Shown: positions 15,868 through 24,351, counted from the first letter of the stretch. The stretch is 64,000 bases of DNA from Parvularcula sp039822105 (GCA_039822105.1 JBCBMW010000003.1:1-64000); one strand, 5' to 3'. Numbers and translations are program-made. The notes: a model not told the origin generated them from the sequence alone.

Positions 15868-16886
15868 TAAGGCCGCTCCGCCGAAGAGACGGCGATCGCG
15901 CGCAGGTGATCGGTCAACGGGTGAACCGGAAGCGTGGTCAGATCCTCGGCCGCTTGTGTGGCAAAGCTCTGCGCATGGCTGAGGGCTTTGGCGGGGATGT
16001 CATCCCGTTTCAGAAGACGCAGCGCCTCGTCAAAGTCCGCAGCCGGAGCATCTTGATCAAAGGCAGTTTTCCAAAACGCCCGCTCCGCTTCGTCCTGCGC
16101 AGCACCGAAGGCCAAGATCACAGGCATGGTCATCTTCCGCTCACGGAAGTCATCGCCCAGCGTCTTGCCGATCTCACTGTCGCCCGCGCCATAGTCGAGG
16201 GCGTCGTCCACAAGCTGGTATGCAATGCCGAAATGAAGGCCAAAGGCGGCGAGCGCATCGGCGTGCTCTGACGGACCATTCGCCAGGGCGCCTGCGCGTG
16301 CTGCGGCTTCGAACAGCGTGGCTGTCTTGGCACGGACGACATCCATATGCATGGCGGCCGTCGCCTCGATATTGCCTTGGGTCTCAAGCTGTAGGACTTC
16401 ACCTTCAGAGATCGTACAGCTCGCGCGGCTGAGGATTTCGAGGACCGAGAGCTGTCCGGTTTTCACCATCAGCTCAAAGGCGCGTGCGAAGAGGAAGTCG
16501 CCAACCAGCACGGCTTCTTTGTTGCCAAAGACCACGTTCGCCGTCTTGAACCCCCGCCGCAGCTCGCTGTCATCGACAACGTCATCGTGGAGCAGGGTGG
16601 CGGCGTGGATCAGTTCCACGGCCGCTGCCAGGTAGCGCGCATTCTCGCCTGAAGCGCCAGCAATGGCGGCGCTTGCTAGCGTGATGAGCGGGCGAAGACG
16701 TTTGCCGCCAGCGCCGATCAGGTGACGGGCGACCTCAGGGATCAGCGGCACATCGCTGCCAAGATGATCAAGAATCACCTCGTTGGTCGCGTCGAGTTCG
16801 CCCTTCAGCGCCACCATCAGCTGGGCTGCAGCCTCGGGGAAAGCTGCTGCTTGGCCTTGGTCATGGGTTGTTACGGCAAGCGCCAT
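15864..16886 (-). CDS. ispB: Long-chain polyprenyl diphosphate synthase (octaprenyl/decaprenyl type)
   Basis: Makes the all-trans isoprenoid tail of ubiquinone by repeated addition of IPP. About 340 residues from ATG 16886 (the frame is open to 17000 but the extra codons look unstructured). First Asp-rich motif LLHDDVVDDSELRRG, with small residues before it (IHAAT) as in long-chain enzymes; GGKRLRP near the N terminus; second Asp-rich motif YQLVDDALDYGAG; then GKTLGDDFRERKMTMP. Chain length cannot be read reliably from sequence. Distinct from the short-chain FPP synthase at 57402. Confidence 0.93.
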   Translation of the reverse strand: MALAVTTHDQGQAAAFPEAAAQLMVALKGELDATNEVILDHLGSDVPLIPEVARHLIGAGGKRLRPLITLASAAIAGASGENARYLAAAVELIHAATLLHDDVVDDSELRRGFKTANVVFGNKEAVLVGDFLFARAFELMVKTGQLSVLEILSRASCTISEGEVLQLETQGNIEATAAMHMDVVRAKTATLFEAAARAGALANGPSEHADALAAFGLHFGIAYQLVDDALDYGAGDSEIGKTLGDDFRERKMTMPVILAFGAAQDEAERAFWKTAFDQDAPAADFDEALRLLKRDDIPAKALSHAQSFATQAAEDLTTLPVHPLTDHLRAIAVSSAERPY

Positions 16887-17015
16887 GCGAGAACTCCGAG
16901 CCACCGCTTTAGCCCATGTTGGAACGGAAAACCCGAAAATGGACGCGGCAAAGCGCGCCTTAGCGGGCAACGCTCCACTGTTGAACCATGAAAAGCCCAT
17001 CCGTATTTGGGGGCG

Positions 17016-17861
17016 ATGTCGCGTCTCACTTCGCTCCTGTTTGGCCCGCTTCGCCGCTTCTTCCCGCCAACCCCCGTGGTCACGGTCGTGGAGCTTCGCG
17101 GCGCCATTGGCGTGAGCGCCCCCGGCGGCCGCGGCCTTTCAGCGAGCTCTGTCGAAGCGAGCCTGGTGAAAGCGTTCAAGAACAAGAAGAACAAGGCCGT
17201 GGTGATCTCCATCAACTCACCCGGCGGCGCGCCCGCCCAGTCGCGGATGATCATGGAGCGTATCCGCTCATTGAGCCTCGAAAAGCAGATCCCAGTCATC
17301 AGCTATATCGAAGATGTCGGTGCGTCTGGCGGCTACATGCTGGCGCTTGCGGGCGAGGAGATCTTTGCTGATCCCTTCGCAATCGTCGGATCGATCGGCG
17401 TGATCTCGGCCGGGTTCGGCTTCCAAGATCTCATCGCCAAAGCGGGTGTTGAGCGGCGCGTCCACACCGCTGGCACGAACAAGATGCGGCTCGACCCTTT
17501 CCAACCTGAGAAAGACGAAGATCGGGAGAAGTTCTCTGCGCTCCTCGCTGAGACCCACAAGCTCTTCATCGAGATGGTCAAAAAGAGCCGGGGTGACCGT
17601 ATCAAAGGCGATCCTGACGTGGCCTTCAGCGGCGATTTCTTCCTCGCCAGCGAAGGGGAGGCGTTGGGCCTGATCGACGGGACTGGCGATCTCCGCGCGA
17701 TCCTGAAGGACCGCTATGGCCTTGATGTCAAAATCGAGACCATCAGCTCGCAAAGGTCAGGCCTTCTGGGTCGGCTGACGTCTGGTGCGTCCGCCGCTAT
17801 GGTCGATGCTGCAGCGCAGCATGTGGATGACAAGGCCTTGAGAAGCCGGTTCGGCCTCTAG
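17016..17861 (+). CDS. S49-family serine peptidase (SohB/SppA-like)
   Basis: Membrane-linked protease of the signal-peptide-peptidase class. About 281 residues from ATG 17016 (an in-frame TTG lies at 17007). It has one S49 domain: VVTVVELRGAIG, ISINSPGGAPAQS, the nucleophile Ser in YIEDVGASGGYMLA (about 112), VGSIGVIS, and the catalytic Lys in HTAGTNKMRLDPF. The single domain and length fit the half-size SppA (SppA36-like) or SohB group. The hydrophobic N terminus is short, so it may be a peripheral or cytoplasmic-side protein. It starts 129 bp from the divergent polyprenyl synthase start. Confidence 0.92.
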   Translation: MSRLTSLLFGPLRRFFPPTPVVTVVELRGAIGVSAPGGRGLSASSVEASLVKAFKNKKNKAVVISINSPGGAPAQSRMIMERIRSLSLEKQIPVISYIEDVGASGGYMLALAGEEIFADPFAIVGSIGVISAGFGFQDLIAKAGVERRVHTAGTNKMRLDPFQPEKDEDREKFSALLAETHKLFIEMVKKSRGDRIKGDPDVAFSGDFFLASEGEALGLIDGTGDLRAILKDRYGLDVKIETISSQRSGLLGRLTSGASAAMVDAAAQHVDDKALRSRFGL

Positions 17862-17893
17862 GAACAGATCACGATCAGCTGTAAGTTGCGTCC

Positions 17894-18097
17894 ATGAACG
17901 CACTTGCTGCCTTGCTGGCGACCGCCGCTGTGACAGCTGGATCCGTGACCGCGGTGAAGGCCATTCGAAAGCGTCTTCGTGAAGCGCCGGATCACGTTCG
18001 ATGGCTGCGTAAGCGGCGGTCTGGCCGCAATGATGGTGCTGTGATTGACCTCGTTGCAGACGAAAGCGGCGTTTACGGCATGCCGCAGCAGCGCTGA
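17894..18097 (+). CDS. Small protein with one N-terminal membrane segment
   Basis: 67 residues. Residues 1-22 (NALAALLATAAVTAGSVTAV) are hydrophobic, followed by a strongly basic stretch (KAIRKRLREAPDHVRWLRKRR) and a short acidic tail. This is the look of a single-pass inner-membrane miniprotein with its tail in the cytoplasm. It lies 32 bp after the S49 peptidase gene on the same strand and has the codon use of its neighbours. No family recognised; GTAAGTTG before the ATG is only a weak ribosome site. Confidence 0.6.
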   Translation: MNALAALLATAAVTAGSVTAVKAIRKRLREAPDHVRWLRKRRSGRNDGAVIDLVADESGVYGMPQQR

Positions 18098-18164
18098 TCT
18101 CTCCCATATTTTGCACTGGCGAACGAATTTGACGGGACCTGCCGAGGCCCGACATGGCTTGTAA

Positions 18165-18614
18165 ATGGTATCCATTCCTCCACGCCCTGTATCGTTCCTT
18201 TCGGTGGTGAGTTGCGGCTACGCGTCGACGGCCTGGCCCATAGAAGTGGCCTGGGGATTTGGCACCGGCCCGGTGCGTTCTATGTTGCTGGTTCCAGCCG
18301 AGGAGTGGTCGCTTCTGGCTTGGGACAAGCACTGTGAAGGGGGACACCGGATTGCTCTGGAGATGCTCGTCCGTGAGGGGAAAAAGGCCCTTGATGCGGC
18401 GCTCGTGCTCAACGCTGCGCTCGGGCAAAGCACGGTTTATGCTCACGATCCCAAGACAGACAGTCTTTGGCTCTACAAGCTCTACAAATCGGCGAAGGTG
18501 GATCCGAACTTTCAGCTGGAGCCCAGCGCCATCGACGTTGAGGCCCTTCCGGCAAGAGCCACCGCAAGGGTGGAGGCCCTGCGGACCGCTTTCACGGCGC
18601 GCGCTGCCAGTTAA
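18165..18614 (+). CDS. Degenerate 3'-5' exonuclease-like (RNase H fold) protein
   Basis: 149 residues. The pattern WPIEVAWGFGTGPVRSMLL, then WSLLAWDKHCEGGHRI and TVYAHDPKTDSLWLYKLY, follows a group of DEDD-type 3'-5' exonuclease homologues in which a D-x-E motif comes just before PIEVAW. Here that first motif reads SVVSCG, with no Asp or Glu, and no C-terminal H-x-A-x-x-D motif remains; only the middle Asp (KTDSLWL) is kept. It is therefore probably not a nuclease. The stop is 1 base before the ATG of the alpha/beta hydrolase. The family call is by eye. Confidence 0.65.
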   Translation: MVSIPPRPVSFLSVVSCGYASTAWPIEVAWGFGTGPVRSMLLVPAEEWSLLAWDKHCEGGHRIALEMLVREGKKALDAALVLNAALGQSTVYAHDPKTDSLWLYKLYKSAKVDPNFQLEPSAIDVEALPARATARVEALRTAFTARAAS

Positions 18615-19460
18615 ATGAGCAGCCTTCGGATGAAATGGCTGCGCCTCGGCGCGCAAGCATCACCGCGTACGCTGATCTTTACCCATGCCACGGGTTTGAA
18701 CGCCTCAGCCTACCGCCCACTCTTGGAAGCTCTTGATTTCGACGGGACCATCCTCGCGCCAAGTCTGCGCGGCCATGGCGCGACGACATTGCCCGCCGAT
18801 CCCAAGGCCATCAGGAGCTTTTGGACCTTCGCGAAAGATCTTTCTGCTGACATTGAGACCTTTGGCGATCTGGGGGAGCTCACCCTGGCGGGTCACTCGG
18901 CAGGCTCGGTGACGAGCTTGCTGGTGGCGCGCAAGGTGAAGCCGAAGGCGCTGGTGCTGATTGAGCCGCTTGGGCTGCCGCGCAGCGTGGCCTTGATGGC
19001 GCGAACACCGCTTAAGCGTTTCACTGTCGACCGAACCCCCATCGCGCTGAACGCAGCGAAGCGGCGGGCCCACTTTCAGTCGCGGGAGGATGCGCGTTCG
19101 GCCTACCTATCGAAAAAGTTCTTCAAGAACTGGGACCCTCGCGCCCTTGATGGTTATCTCGATGAGGGGCTCAAAGATGATCCCAATGGCGGTGTCCGAC
19201 TGAGCTGCGAACCGGCATGGGAGAGCGCCGTTTTTGGTGCGCAAGCGGCCGGGTTCTGGCCGCATCTGCATGCGGTGCGTCGCCAAGGGGTTCCGGTTCA
19301 TGGCCTGGTCGCATCACGCCAATCGACCTTTCCTGGGTTTGCTCGGCCGGGGTTTCGACGTTCAGGCGCGAAGCTCACGGAGATGGAAGGGGGCCACATG
19401 CTGCCCGTGGAGCAAATTTCCGAGACAGCATCATGGTTAAGCGCCCGTATTGGGGTTTAA
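18615..19460 (+). CDS. Alpha/beta hydrolase
   Basis: 281 residues with the alpha/beta-hydrolase fold: the oxyanion region FTHATGLNASAY (about 22-33), the Gly-rich turn PSLRGHGAT, the nucleophile elbow LAGHSAGSV (Ser about 96), and a C-terminal GGHMLPVE with the catalytic His. The acid is probably an Asp or Glu before LTEMEGGH. Substrate unknown; the lack of a signal peptide points to the cytoplasm. It directly follows the exonuclease-like gene and likely shares its transcript. Confidence 0.88.
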   Translation: MSSLRMKWLRLGAQASPRTLIFTHATGLNASAYRPLLEALDFDGTILAPSLRGHGATTLPADPKAIRSFWTFAKDLSADIETFGDLGELTLAGHSAGSVTSLLVARKVKPKALVLIEPLGLPRSVALMARTPLKRFTVDRTPIALNAAKRRAHFQSREDARSAYLSKKFFKNWDPRALDGYLDEGLKDDPNGGVRLSCEPAWESAVFGAQAAGFWPHLHAVRRQGVPVHGLVASRQSTFPGFARPGFRRSGAKLTEMEGGHMLPVEQISETASWLSARIGV

Positions 19461-19515
19461 CCGCCCGCAAGGCTTTGCTACCTCGCCGCGAACGAAATCG
19501 CACTTAGGTACAATC

Positions 19516-20334
19516 ATGAGCCAAACCCCGACCAGCGCAGCCCCCACCGTGGAAGGCTCGATGTTCCTGTTCCAAAAGCCGGAACTCCTGACCAAAGAAG
19601 CCCACGGCAAAATGGGGATTGTCCGTCCCGATAATCCCTTCGGCTTTGCCGCAACCGCCCGCGCCGTCCCGCTTGTCCTGAGCGAGATCCCGACCGCGAT
19701 GCGCGACTATCCGATCATTTTCACGAAAAAAGAGAACCCGACGCCGCTCGCTGTTCTCGGGCTGATCGAAGACGACAACCTGCTCGTCGACGAAAAGGGC
19801 GAGTGGGAGCAGGGCCGCTACATCCCAGGCTATCTACGCCGCTATCCTTTCGCTCTGGCGACCGAGCGTGAAGCCACGGATCAAGAGGGCCAGCGCATGG
19901 CTCTCATCATCGATTCAGCGGCCGCAGGCCTCACGGATTCAGCCCCTGAGGACCAGCAGTTCTTCGACGCCAATGGTCCAGCCCCGGCGCTGAACCAAGC
20001 GATGGAGTTCTGTGAGCGGTACGAGCGTGAGCGTGCGCAGACGATCCAGTTCGGTGAGGTCCTTTCCACCTACGACATCCTGACTGAGCAGTATGGTCAG
20101 TACACGCCTCCTGGTGAATCGGCCCAGGCCTTTGCACGCTATGTGAGCGTTGATGAGACCAAACTCAAAGAGCTGCCTACGGAGAAATTCCTAGAGCTCC
20201 GCGAGAAAGGCATGCTTCCCATGCTCTATGCGCAGATGATGTCCATGGGGAACTGGAGCAACATCCTCGATCGCCGTGCGCGCCGCTACAACCTGACTGG
20301 CGCTGACGTCATCAAACCTCGCGCGACCAACTAA
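19516..20334 (+). CDS. SapC-family protein
   Basis: 272 residues from ATG 19516. The chain shows the SapC-family pattern: LTKEAHGKMGIV, an N-terminal AVPLVLSEIPTAMRDYPI block, YIPGYLRRYPFAL, and a C-terminal WSNILDRRARRY. The family is named after a gene in the Campylobacter S-layer region but its molecular role is not settled; here there is no S-layer locus nearby. No signal peptide is visible. A GC-rich hairpin (20377-20401) 43 bp downstream may end its transcript. Confidence 0.85.
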   Translation: MSQTPTSAAPTVEGSMFLFQKPELLTKEAHGKMGIVRPDNPFGFAATARAVPLVLSEIPTAMRDYPIIFTKKENPTPLAVLGLIEDDNLLVDEKGEWEQGRYIPGYLRRYPFALATEREATDQEGQRMALIIDSAAAGLTDSAPEDQQFFDANGPAPALNQAMEFCERYERERAQTIQFGEVLSTYDILTEQYGQYTPPGESAQAFARYVSVDETKLKELPTEKFLELREKGMLPMLYAQMMSMGNWSNILDRRARRYNLTGADVIKPRATN

Positions 20335-20376
20335 GCGCGAAGCCCGTTGGGCCCGTTGAAGACCGCTTGATTTCTA

Positions 20377-20401
20377 GCGCGTCGCCCGGTAGGCGGCGCG
20401 C
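20377..20401 (+). terminator. GC-rich hairpin between sapC-like gene and rplK
   Basis: Ten-pair stem GCGCGTCGCC / GGCGGCGCGC (one G-T pair) with a CGGTA loop, followed by TTCTTA rather than a real T-run. Could terminate the upstream gene or act as an attenuator in the rplK leader. Confidence 0.45.
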
Positions 20402-20444
20402 TTCTTACGTGGGAGGGCGCCACCCGCACCACGTCCACATCAAC

Positions 20445-20464
20445 CGAACGGCCAGATCCGTTCG
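20445..20464 (+). promoter_or_regulatory. Leader hairpin just before the rplK ribosome site
   Basis: Perfect 7-bp inverted repeat CGAACGG / CCGTTCG with a 6-base spacer, ending at the AAAGGA ribosome site of rplK. A second stem ACGTGG / CCACGT (20407-20412 / 20429-20434) lies just upstream. L1 controls its own operon by binding such leaders in other bacteria; that this is the L1 site is only a guess. Confidence 0.35.
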
Positions 20465-20478
20465 AAAGGAAGTGAGCC

Positions 20479-20907
20479 ATGGCAAAGAAGATTGCCGGCT
20501 ACCTGAAACTTCAGGTGCCTGCTGGCGCGGCCAACCCGTCGCCGCCTATCGGTCCCGCTCTCGGTCAGCGCGGCCTCAACATCATGGAGTTCTGTAAGGC
20601 CTTCAACGCGGCCACGCAGGAGAACGAGAAGGGGATGCCGATCCCCACGATCATCACGATCTACTCCGATAAGTCGTTCACCTTCGAAACAAAGTCGCCG
20701 CCTGCGAGCTACTTCCTCAAGAAGGCTGCCAAGCTGCAAAAAGGTGGTCAGACACCTGGCCGCGAGGTTGCGGGTACGGTGACGCAGAAGCAGCTCGAAG
20801 AGATCGCTGAGGCCAAAATGAAGGACCTCAACGCGCATTCGATTGAGCAAGCCGCGAAAATCATCGCTGGTTCAGCACGGGCCATGGGCCTGAAGGTGGA
20901 GGGCTAA
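20479..20907 (+). CDS. rplK: 50S ribosomal protein L11
   Basis: 142 residues, the standard length. N-terminal domain with LKLQVPAGAANPSPPIGPAL and LGQRGLNIMEFCKAFNA; C-terminal rRNA-binding domain with SFTFETKSPPASYFLKKAA and the final NAHSIEQAAKIIAGSARAMG. It binds the GTPase-associated centre of 23S rRNA and is needed for RelA and release-factor function. AAAGGA lies 8 bases before the ATG. rplA follows after 3 bp. The usual upstream secE-nusG pair is absent; a SapC-like gene is there instead. Confidence 0.98.
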   Translation: MAKKIAGYLKLQVPAGAANPSPPIGPALGQRGLNIMEFCKAFNAATQENEKGMPIPTIITIYSDKSFTFETKSPPASYFLKKAAKLQKGGQTPGREVAGTVTQKQLEEIAEAKMKDLNAHSIEQAAKIIAGSARAMGLKVEG

Positions 20908-20910
20908 TCG

Positions 20911-21606
20911 ATGGCTGAAGGAAAACGTTTCCGCGCGGCTCTTGAGGGCCTGGATCGCGACACGCTGCACTCGATCGATGATGCCGTTGAAGCCGTGAAG
21001 GCTCGCGCGACTGCTAAGTTTGACGAGACGATCGAGCTTGCCGTGAATCTCGGCGTTGATCCTCGTTACGCTGACCAAATGGTTCGCGGCGTTGCCTCGC
21101 TGCCCAACGGCACTGGCCGGACGGTGCGCGTTGCTGTTTTTGCCCGTGATGCGAAGGCTGATGAAGCCAAAGAGGCGGGTGCTGATATCATCGGCGCTGA
21201 GGACCTGGTTGAGAAGGTCCAGAACGGCGAGATGGATTTCGATCGCGTCATCGCAACGCCTGATATGATGCCTCTTGTTGGCCGTCTCGGTAAGCAGCTT
21301 GGCCCTCGTGGCCTGATGCCGAACCCCAAAGTCGGCACCGTGACCCCGAACGTCAAAAAGGCTGTCGAGGATGCCAAAGGCGGCGCGGTTCAGTTCCGTG
21401 TGGAGAAGAACGGCATCGTCCACTGCGGCGTTGGCAAAGCCAGCTTTGACGCACCGAAGATCGCCGAAAACGTTCGTGCGATGATCGATGCGATCCAAAA
21501 GGCGAAACCATCGGGCGCCAAAGGCACCTACATCAAGAAAATCGCCGTCAGCTCGACCATGGGCCCTGGCGTGAAAATTGATCCGCAGGCTGCACTTGCA
21601 TCCTAG
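20911..21606 (+). CDS. rplA: 50S ribosomal protein L1
   Basis: 231 residues, normal for L1. Contains KFDETIELAVNLGVDPRYAD, the LPNGTGRTVRVAVF loop, GRLGKQLGPRGLMPNPKVGT and the C-terminal SSTMGPGVKID. L1 binds the 23S rRNA stalk that moves the E-site tRNA and in many bacteria represses its own mRNA. It is the second gene of the rplKA pair and ends at a strong terminator 21 bp downstream. Confidence 0.98.
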   Translation: MAEGKRFRAALEGLDRDTLHSIDDAVEAVKARATAKFDETIELAVNLGVDPRYADQMVRGVASLPNGTGRTVRVAVFARDAKADEAKEAGADIIGAEDLVEKVQNGEMDFDRVIATPDMMPLVGRLGKQLGPRGLMPNPKVGTVTPNVKKAVEDAKGGAVQFRVEKNGIVHCGVGKASFDAPKIAENVRAMIDAIQKAKPSGAKGTYIKKIAVSSTMGPGVKIDPQAALAS

Positions 21607-21627
21607 CGGTTCCTAACAAAGCACAAC

Positions 21628-21666
21628 AAAAAGCCCCGCCATCGAGATCCGATGGCGGGGCTTTTT
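21628..21666. terminator. Two-way intrinsic terminator between rplA and the beta-helix gene
   Basis: Seventeen-pair perfect stem: AAAAAGCCCCGCCATCG (21628-21644), loop AGATC, then the exact complement (21650-21666). The A-run on one side and T-run on the other let it end transcription in both directions, serving rplKA (plus) and the convergent beta-helix gene (minus). Confidence 0.95.
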
Positions 21667-21705
21667 GTTAGATGTGCGGTCGCCAAGGTGGCGACCGATC
21701 ACTGT

Positions 21706-22905
21706 CTAGTTGCGACAGACCTTGCCATTGCGGCGGTTTTCGCGGTCTGAGAACACGCTGCCATTGGTGTGATCCACGATAGCGCATTGGTTCCGGCGTG
21801 AGGTGGTGACGGTATTGTCGCCCTGCGAGACGAGGTCCGTCCAAATCATCGCGCCATTCGCATGGTTATCGACGACGCGGTTCCCTTGCATCGAAACATG
21901 GCTGTTATCGTCACCCAGATAAACACCGTTGGCGTTGCCGCTGATGATGTTTGTGTTCATGTCGAGCGAGCCGTAACCCACGCTGTACACGCCATAACCG
22001 CCATTGGCTTTGACATTGTCCGGACGGTTATCGGTGTCGCTGGAGCGCGGACGTTGGTGCTCAGCAATCTTGTTGCTGCCGTTCAGTGCGATGTTGTTGC
22101 CAACAAGGCTGACCTCAACGAACCCGTCAACGAGGACGCCGTGCAAGTCGCTGTGCCGAATGGTGTTCTTCGTCAGCTGAACGCCGCTCGGTCCCATGCC
22201 CATATTGTTGGCCTGACGGGACACGGCGATCGCCGCCTGCGTTCCTCCGAACACATCATTATCGAAGAGATCGACATGACCACCATTGATTGTCACCAAG
22301 TGATTGGGTCTGAGGCTCGCGTTGGTAGCAGCAGGACGCTGGCTGCCGCCGCTGAGGTAGCGTTCACTGTTGCCGCCGCTGGGAAGGTAGGACAGCTGGC
22401 GCGGAATGTGCTCACGATCATAGACGGCGCTGTGGCGCATGGCAAAATCGCCGCTGTTCACAACGATGCACGACTGCCCGCCGCCAGCAACAAAGACCAT
22501 GTTCGACACGACTGTGCGAACATTCTGCCCCGACTGCGAAAGGCACGGCGAGTTGTTACTAACCCTGATGATAGGGCGCCTGTCTCCCTGTGCATCACTC
22601 ATAATCGTGAGCGATTTCGTCAGCTGCAGACCTGGCTCGTCATAAACCTCGGAGACGACTTTGATGACATCACCGTCTGAGGCGTCAGCCACTGCAGCAG
22701 TGAGCGACCGGTATGTGCCACTTGGACCGTTCTTATGAACTGTCAGCGTATCCGTCTTCTTTGGCTTCGCGACTTCAACCGCAGGCGGAAGATCGACGGG
22801 CTGTCCGCCGAATGTGTTTTGCGCCATGGCTGGTGCGGACGCGGCGACGGCGAGCGCCGCTGCGCAAAGGCTAAGAGAGAGAGCTGGGCGTGTTTTGGTG
22901 ATCAT
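21706..22905 (-). CDS. Exported right-handed parallel beta-helix protein
   Basis: 399 residues from ATG 22905, which has GGAG 8 bases upstream; a GTG at 22923 overlaps the upstream gene but lacks a site. Signal peptide ends near PAMAQ. The opening PSGTYRSLTAAVADASDGDVIKV resembles the start of pectate-lyase/parallel beta-helix surface proteins. The C-terminal half repeats short N-rich turns about every 23 residues (LFDNDVFGG, LTKNTIRHSDLHG, LVGNNIALNG, MNTNIISGNANG, MQGNRVVDNHANG), the mark of a right-handed beta-helix (NosD/CASH type). Four Cys could form disulfides. Likely binds or cuts a carbohydrate outside the cytoplasm; no catalytic residues assigned. Confidence 0.85.
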   Translation of the reverse strand: MITKTRPALSLSLCAAALAVAASAPAMAQNTFGGQPVDLPPAVEVAKPKKTDTLTVHKNGPSGTYRSLTAAVADASDGDVIKVVSEVYDEPGLQLTKSLTIMSDAQGDRRPIIRVSNNSPCLSQSGQNVRTVVSNMVFVAGGGQSCIVVNSGDFAMRHSAVYDREHIPRQLSYLPSGGNSERYLSGGSQRPAATNASLRPNHLVTINGGHVDLFDNDVFGGTQAAIAVSRQANNMGMGPSGVQLTKNTIRHSDLHGVLVDGFVEVSLVGNNIALNGSNKIAEHQRPRSSDTDNRPDNVKANGGYGVYSVGYGSLDMNTNIISGNANGVYLGDDNSHVSMQGNRVVDNHANGAMIWTDLVSQGDNTVTTSRRNQCAIVDHTNGSVFSDRENRRNGKVCRN

Positions 22906-22919
22906 CTGTCGATCTCCGT

Positions 22920-24272
22920 TCACTGGAAGCTGCAGTATTTTTTGAGGTTTTCTTCGCGATCTCGGTAGCCGAGGTTTTGTGCCCGGCTGAGATGGAAGCA
23001 GGCTTCGCGGCTGTTGGCCGGAAGGGGCCGTGCCGCCGTGATGCCGTTCGCGAAGTAGTAGCCTGCCGAGAAATGGCCGAGAGCGTAATCTTGCTCTGCC
23101 GACGCTTTCAGCATTTCAATCGCCGCTTGGCCATCAGCCCGAACGCCGATCCCTTCGGCAAGCATCACACCGTAGATGTGAAGCGAGCCAGGATGCCCGC
23201 GGGCTGCGCCCTGACGCATGAGTTCCACGCGCTGACGGTCTGTGAGGATACCTGTCTGGGTATCACGGCGTCGGTCGCGTTCCTCTTGGGTCAGCAATTC
23301 GTTGGGGCGACCGTCCATGAACAACGAAGCCTGAAAGCGGCGGATCGCATCGCGGCTCGCCCTTGTGGTGAGGTCACCGTCAATCTTGCTGTCCCAGTAG
23401 AACCCAAGGACCCGAAGGGCCTCCTGCGCGCGCTTGGTGATCGCGCCGAACTCGCTATCGAGTTTGGCAAGGCCGTCACGCAGCTCTTGGTACTGAAGTT
23501 CCGTCAGCTCCGCGGCTTGGCTTTGCTGAAGTCGCGATGGGCCGTCCTCGCGGAATCGCGGCGGCTCCCACGCATCGGCACGTTCTTCAGCGGCCTGAAC
23601 GTCGAGGTCACCGAGAAGCTTCTCAAGCCGGCTCACCTCTTGTGTAGCGGTCCGGTTGGCGCCGCGACCCTGGCCGCGCGCCAAGTAATAATAGGTCAGG
23701 GCGCTGACATTATCTTTTGGAAGCCCGTGGCCCTGGGCGAACATCTCGCCGATGCGGGCGAGGTCATACTGGGTGCCTTCGCTCAAGATATCGACCACGA
23801 GCCGCTGAGCCATGCCGACCTCTGCGTCGGTCATCTCTTGGCGCAGCTGCGGCAAGCGGAGCTGGGCGAAGGCGCGCGCGCTGATCTCTTCAGCGGTGGG
23901 GTCTGAGTCGTTGAAATCGGTGAAATCGTGGGTCGCGGCGATGGTGTACCAAGCGAGAGCCTGCACTTTGTCGACGGGAATCACGCCCGTTTCCGATGGC
24001 TTCAGCTCATCGTGGCGCAGGTCGATATCGATATCGCTGTAAAGGTCGCCGAGAACCCGAGCTGAGCGAACGTCGCCAGCCCTCGCTGACTTCTGCCAGA
24101 TGTTCATCGCGTTCAGGACCCGCGCGCCGCGCGCCTCAATCGAGACGTCAGAAGCGGAGAGATACGCGTTCAGCGCGTTGTCGTAGTCGGCCAAAGCCGT
24201 TCCGCCGATCAGCGCCCCAGCGGACACCGCCGTGGCAAGAGCCAAGCCCTTCATCTTGCGCCACACCGTCAT
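22920..24272 (-). CDS. Exported Sel1-repeat protein with a peptidoglycan-binding-like segment
   Basis: About 450 residues from ATG 24272 (the frame is open to 24329; a further ATG lies at 24254). A signal peptide precedes ADYDNALNAYLS. Sel1-like repeats occur in the first third (ARVLGDLYSDI; ALAWYTIAATHDF; YDLARIGEMFAQGHGLPKD; SALTYYYLARGQG) and at the end (GSLHIYGVMLAEGIGV; GHFSAGYYFANGI; ACFHLSRAQNLGY). The middle segment RAQEALRVLGFYWDSKIDG...RDAIRRFQ follows the PG_binding_1 pattern. It is immediately upstream of the beta-helix gene on the same strand, so the two are probably made together as periplasmic or surface proteins. Confidence 0.85.
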   Translation of the reverse strand: MTVWRKMKGLALATAVSAGALIGGTALADYDNALNAYLSASDVSIEARGARVLNAMNIWQKSARAGDVRSARVLGDLYSDIDIDLRHDELKPSETGVIPVDKVQALAWYTIAATHDFTDFNDSDPTAEEISARAFAQLRLPQLRQEMTDAEVGMAQRLVVDILSEGTQYDLARIGEMFAQGHGLPKDNVSALTYYYLARGQGRGANRTATQEVSRLEKLLGDLDVQAAEERADAWEPPRFREDGPSRLQQSQAAELTELQYQELRDGLAKLDSEFGAITKRAQEALRVLGFYWDSKIDGDLTTRASRDAIRRFQASLFMDGRPNELLTQEERDRRRDTQTGILTDRQRVELMRQGAARGHPGSLHIYGVMLAEGIGVRADGQAAIEMLKASAEQDYALGHFSAGYYFANGITAARPLPANSREACFHLSRAQNLGYRDREENLKKYCSFQ

Positions 24273-24351
24273 GCACCATGCTCCCCAAAGCCATCGCCCG
24301 TCGACCGTCCAGCAACCGGACAGAGTCACTTGCGAAGGTGTTAACAGTTCT

